Positions 60,858-64,000 of a stretch of DNA of 64,000 bases are shown piece after piece. Position numbers and translations under genes: made by a program. Position 1 is the first letter of the stretch. The number at the start of each line of letters is the position of its first letter. The DNA comes from Talpa occidentalis. Taxonomy: Eukaryota > Chordata > Mammalia > Eulipotyphla > Talpidae. Where the stretch lies: positions 95,991,591 to 96,055,590 of the forward strand of contig NW_023604295.1 in assembly GCF_014898055.3 (NCBI RefSeq), written 5' to 3'. The notes beneath the pieces were generated by a model. It was given only the letters and a program-made list of their open reading frames with translations, was not told the DNA's origin and made no database searches.

Positions 60858-60867
60858 AATCACTCAG

Positions 60868-61095
60868 GGCTTCCCCAGTGGCACAGTGGGTTGAGGGCAG
60901 CGCTGTGAAGCTGTCTGCAACCTCTGATTCCCACATGACCCAGCAGACCTCTCCTGTCTCGCCCCCTGCTCCCTTTAGCAGTGCTTTCGCTCCATCTGCC
61001 TGTTCTGCTCCCAGCTCTGACTCTGGTGAATCCTCTCACCCTCCCACACCTCTGGCCTGTACCCCAGCTCTTGTATAAATAAACCTTTAAAAAAA
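60868..61095 (+). mobile_element. tRNA-SINE, older, adjacent
   Basis: A diverged copy with part of its head deleted, ending ATAAATAAACCTTTAAAAAA and ATTCATTC, which resembles the target of the head-only SINE next to it. Confidence 0.85.
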
Positions 61096-62399
61096 TTCAT
61101 TCAAACAACCAATGTACATTTAAAAAATCTAACTAAAGGTAGGCATGACTCACTGTATTCAGTATTGAAGAGACTAAAGATACATATAATTGACAATTCC
61201 TTCCAAAGTAATTATATTTAATAACATGTTACTTTGGAAACCCATGACTTAATTAATATTATATATAAGTTGTTTTTACACATGGCAGCTTGCGTCACCT
61301 ACACAAACTGTATTCATTTTTAGAATGTCAATGTCTACTTTTTTATACCTTATAACCTAAAATGGCAGTTTCCAAATATGCTGTATTCAACCCACCTCCA
61401 AATAAATCCAATAATTTATATGACTTCTGTAATCAACCCTTTTCACCACGGAAGCAAATATCTAAATCCAACTTAGTAAATGAGAATTCACCCAGTTTAT
61501 ATAGGATCTTAGTAGAGACTAATCATTTAGGTCTATTACCCAAGGCATTTTTTAGGTATACCAGAAAATATAAATAAAACTGACATTTAAAATAAGTCCT
61601 TGCTCCTTTTTTTAAATTGAGATATAACTGATATTCATGAACAGATTTTAAATGCTGAAATGAGTTTTCACCAATTCAACATTTATATAGCCAATTTCCC
61701 TATTGATATAGAACGTCTTTTTTTGTTTTGGGGGTTCAAATAAATAGTATCTTCCATCAAAAGACAAACTCAAGAAAATTTAGATGCAGAAATGATGTAG
61801 TTTACTTTTTAATTGAAATTACTTAATACTTTAATATCCTCACATTGAAAAAAGGCAGTTAACATGAAGGAAAAAAGATACCAGGATGTAATACTATCTG
61901 GAAAAAAAAGGATAATCTTGGATATGATCATTATGATACATCTTTGAAAAGAGTTACACACCTTAATTAAGACTATTTAGAAAACATTTTAGCTAGAACA
62001 TCCAGGATTACATTATATGTATAAAAGGTCCCTACAATTCTCTGACTTTAAAGAGTATTAAATTCTTAATAATATGCTAAAAAACAGAATTTGAACTGAA
62101 TTTCACCAAGATTTTCTTGTTCAATTTGGTTTTAAAATCAGCATTTAGGTCACTATTCCCTGAGGGGAAAAGCACATTTTATACAATTTTAGCATATCAG
62201 AGGTTTGATTACATCTTCACTGTTATTTGACAATCACGTCACTTAGCTACTGCGGATCCCCTGCTATACTCTATATACAAGCTATTCTAATCACTCCCCT
62301 GCTGTCATCTAAGATCATAATTTTTCACAGATGTCCAGTACCCTAAACATCTGGCACCCAGTAAAAGCCTGGCATAGGCATAAAGTAGATGGTATCTTC
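61096..62399. other. RASA2 intron, no feature
   Basis: I looked here for the next upstream RasGAP exon (FLRFFAPAI-type sequence) and did not find it. No repeat recognised. Confidence 0.45.
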
Positions 62400-64000
62400 T
62401 TTCTTTCTTTTTTTTTTTTTTATAAATTTTATTGTTATATTCCCCATACAATTGCAGCCCCCCCATTCTGACCCCAATCCCTCCCCTCCCGCCCCCGCCC
62501 CCCTAAAAGTGTCTCTGGTTCATAGTTTTTTGTTGATTTTGATTTTCACTTTCTTATAGTTATTCATTTTCCTGGTCCCTTATTTAAGTTTTCTAGATTC
62601 CTGCTATGAGTGAGACCATCCGGTATTTTTCTTTTTCTTTTTGGCTTATTTCGCTGAGCATGATCCCTTCCAGCGCCATCCATGTTGCTGCAAATTGCAT
62701 GTGTTTATCTTTTTTGAATGCTGAGTAATATTCCATGGTATATATGTACCACATCTTCTTGATCCAGTCATCTATTTTTGGGCATTTGGGTTGTTTCCAA
62801 AGCTTAGCTATTGTAAACAGTGCTGCTATAAACATAGGGGTGCAGGTGCTCTTTGGAATTGATGTTTCTGTGTCCTTTGGGTAAATACCTAGGAGTGGAA
62901 TTGCTGGATCATATGGAAGCTCTATGTTTAGTAGGTCCAGAAATCTCCACACAGCTTTCCACAGTGGTTGGACCAGTTTGCACTCCCACCAACAGTGCAG
63001 AAGAGTTCCTTTTTCTCCACACCCTCGCCAACATTTGTTGTTGCTAGTTTTTTTAATATGTGCCATTCTCACTGGTGTAAGATGGTATCTCATGGTAGTT
63101 TTGATTTGCATTTCCCTGATGACAAGTGATGTTGAACATTTTTTCATATGTCTGTTGGCCATTTGCATTTCCTCTTCAGAGAAGTTTCTTTTTAGCTCTT
63201 CTGCCCATTTTTTGACTGGATTATTTTCTTTGTTGTTGTTGAGTCTCATCAGCTCTTTGCAGATTTTTGTGATCAGTCCTTTATCATTAGTGTTGGGTGC
63301 AAAAATGTTCTCTCAGTTGGTGGGGTTTCTCTTTGTTTTTGTTATTGTCTCTTTTGCTGTGCAAAAGCTCTTTAATTTGATGTAGTCCCAGCTGTTTATC
63401 TTTGCCTTCACTATCACTGCTTTGGGTGATGTGTCTGTAAAGATGTCTTTGATGTGCAAATCACGTAGTGTTTCGCCTATATTTCCTTCTATATATTTTA
63501 TGGTTTCAGGTCTTATGTCTAGTTCTTTAATCCATTTTGAGTTGATTTTTGTGTATGGTGTGAGGTAGTGGTCAAGCTTCATTCTTTTGCATGTAGCGAC
63601 CCAGTTTTCCCAGCACCATTTATTGAACAAACTTTCTTTGCTCCAATGCATATTCTTTGCTCCTTTGTCAAAGATTAGTTGACCATAAATCTGTGGGTTT
63701 ATTTCTGGATTTTCTATTCGATTCCATAGGTCTGTATGTCTGTCCTTGTTCCAATACCATGCAGTTTTGATGATTATGGCTTTGTAGTATAGTTTGAAGT
63801 CTGGGAGTGTGATGCCTCCATTCCCTTCTTTTTTTTTCAGGAGAGCTTTGGCTATTCGGGGTTTTTTGTGATTCCATATGAATTTCATCAATAATTGTTC
63901 TATTTCTTTGAAGAATGACATTGAAATTTTGATTGGAATAGCATTGAATCTGTATATTGCTTTTGGAAGGATGGCCATTTTAATAATGTTTATTCTTCCA
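62400..64000 (-). mobile_element. Young L1, antisense, runs off the window
   Basis: T tract at the left (A tail), the same 3' UTR as the 30-32 kb copy including its C-rich complement (CCCTCCCGCCCCCGCCCCCC), then ORF2 in antisense to the window edge. Very close to the copy at 30075-32215. Same transcriptional orientation as RASA2. Confidence 0.95.
62593..64000 (-). pseudogene. L1 ORF2 3' part, one nonsense codon
   Basis: The frame is open except for a TGA at 63313-63315 where the sibling copy has Trp (NPTNWENIF). Upstream of it the frame reads to the window edge ([17 protein letters not shown]...). Downstream it is intact to the stop at 62593-62595. One G-to-A change explains the break, so this copy died recently or after insertion. 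Confidence 0.92.

Noticed and set aside
62924..63385. 153-residue plus-strand open frame, also seen antisense at 31216-31677
   Set aside because: It is the antisense of L1 ORF2 and occurs in both young copies only because they are near-identical.
1..64000. CRISPR arrays, bacterial operons or phage genes
   Set aside because: No spaced palindromic repeats or dense coding; splice sites, MIR, L1 and SINEs show mammalian DNA.
1..64000. Functional tRNA, snRNA or other small RNA genes
   Set aside because: The tRNA-like matches are SINE heads followed by SINE bodies or A tails. I found no U6, 5S, 7SK or free tRNA sequence by reading, though a covariance search was not possible.

Overview
The window is mammalian nuclear DNA. 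It holds the 3' part of one recognisable spliced gene, two or three exons of a second gene that I do not recognise, and a dense load of LINE-1 and tRNA-derived SINE insertions. The SINE is one abundant family of roughly 270-310 bp, with a tRNA-like head carrying A- and B-box sequence, a shared CT-rich body, and a tail of AATAAA-type repeats followed by A. It has inserted about 27 times, often with exact target-site duplications (TSDs). From memory, not from a search, it looks like the tRNA-SINE of horseshoe/leaf-nosed bats (Rhinolophoidea); treat that as tentative.

Left part (1-9 kb). An unrecognised minus-strand gene has a CpG-rich promoter-like region (about 7.7-8.3 kb), a possible untranslated exon (6249-6358), a first coding exon (5927-6106) and a second coding exon (3296-3448). 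The two coding exons join in phase 0 and give a 111-residue N-terminus. A rearranged, permuted copy of part of exon 2 and of the neighbouring SINE lies at 4326-4565.

Middle part (9-37 kb). No gene was found. The region is a mosaic of old L1 copies, younger SINEs and small tandem repeats. It includes an ERV-like solo LTR candidate near 27.5-27.8 kb and a 7-kb old L1 that was later hit by a young, 5'-truncated L1 (30075-32215). The young copy's ORF2 frame is still open and includes the reverse-transcriptase FADD motif.

Right part (37-61 kb). The last nine coding exons of RASA2 lie on the minus strand. They encode about 319 C-terminal residues: the end of the RasGAP domain, the PH domain, the Btk-type zinc motif and the C-terminal tail. 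They are followed by a roughly 2.9-kb 3' UTR with a poly(A) signal at 37314-37319. All splice sites are GT/AG and all codon phases agree. The introns carry further SINEs, old L1 pieces, a MER5A-like DNA transposon and a small retrocopy-like insertion. The window ends inside another young antisense L1 (62400-64000), whose ORF2 is broken by one nonsense codon.

I found no convincing novel biological system. The most useful leads are the unrecognised gene, the permuted duplication that copied one of its splice acceptors, repeated SINE insertions at the same targets, SINEs with altered architecture (head-duplicated and head-only), and a SINE sublineage marked by a shared 3' tail.
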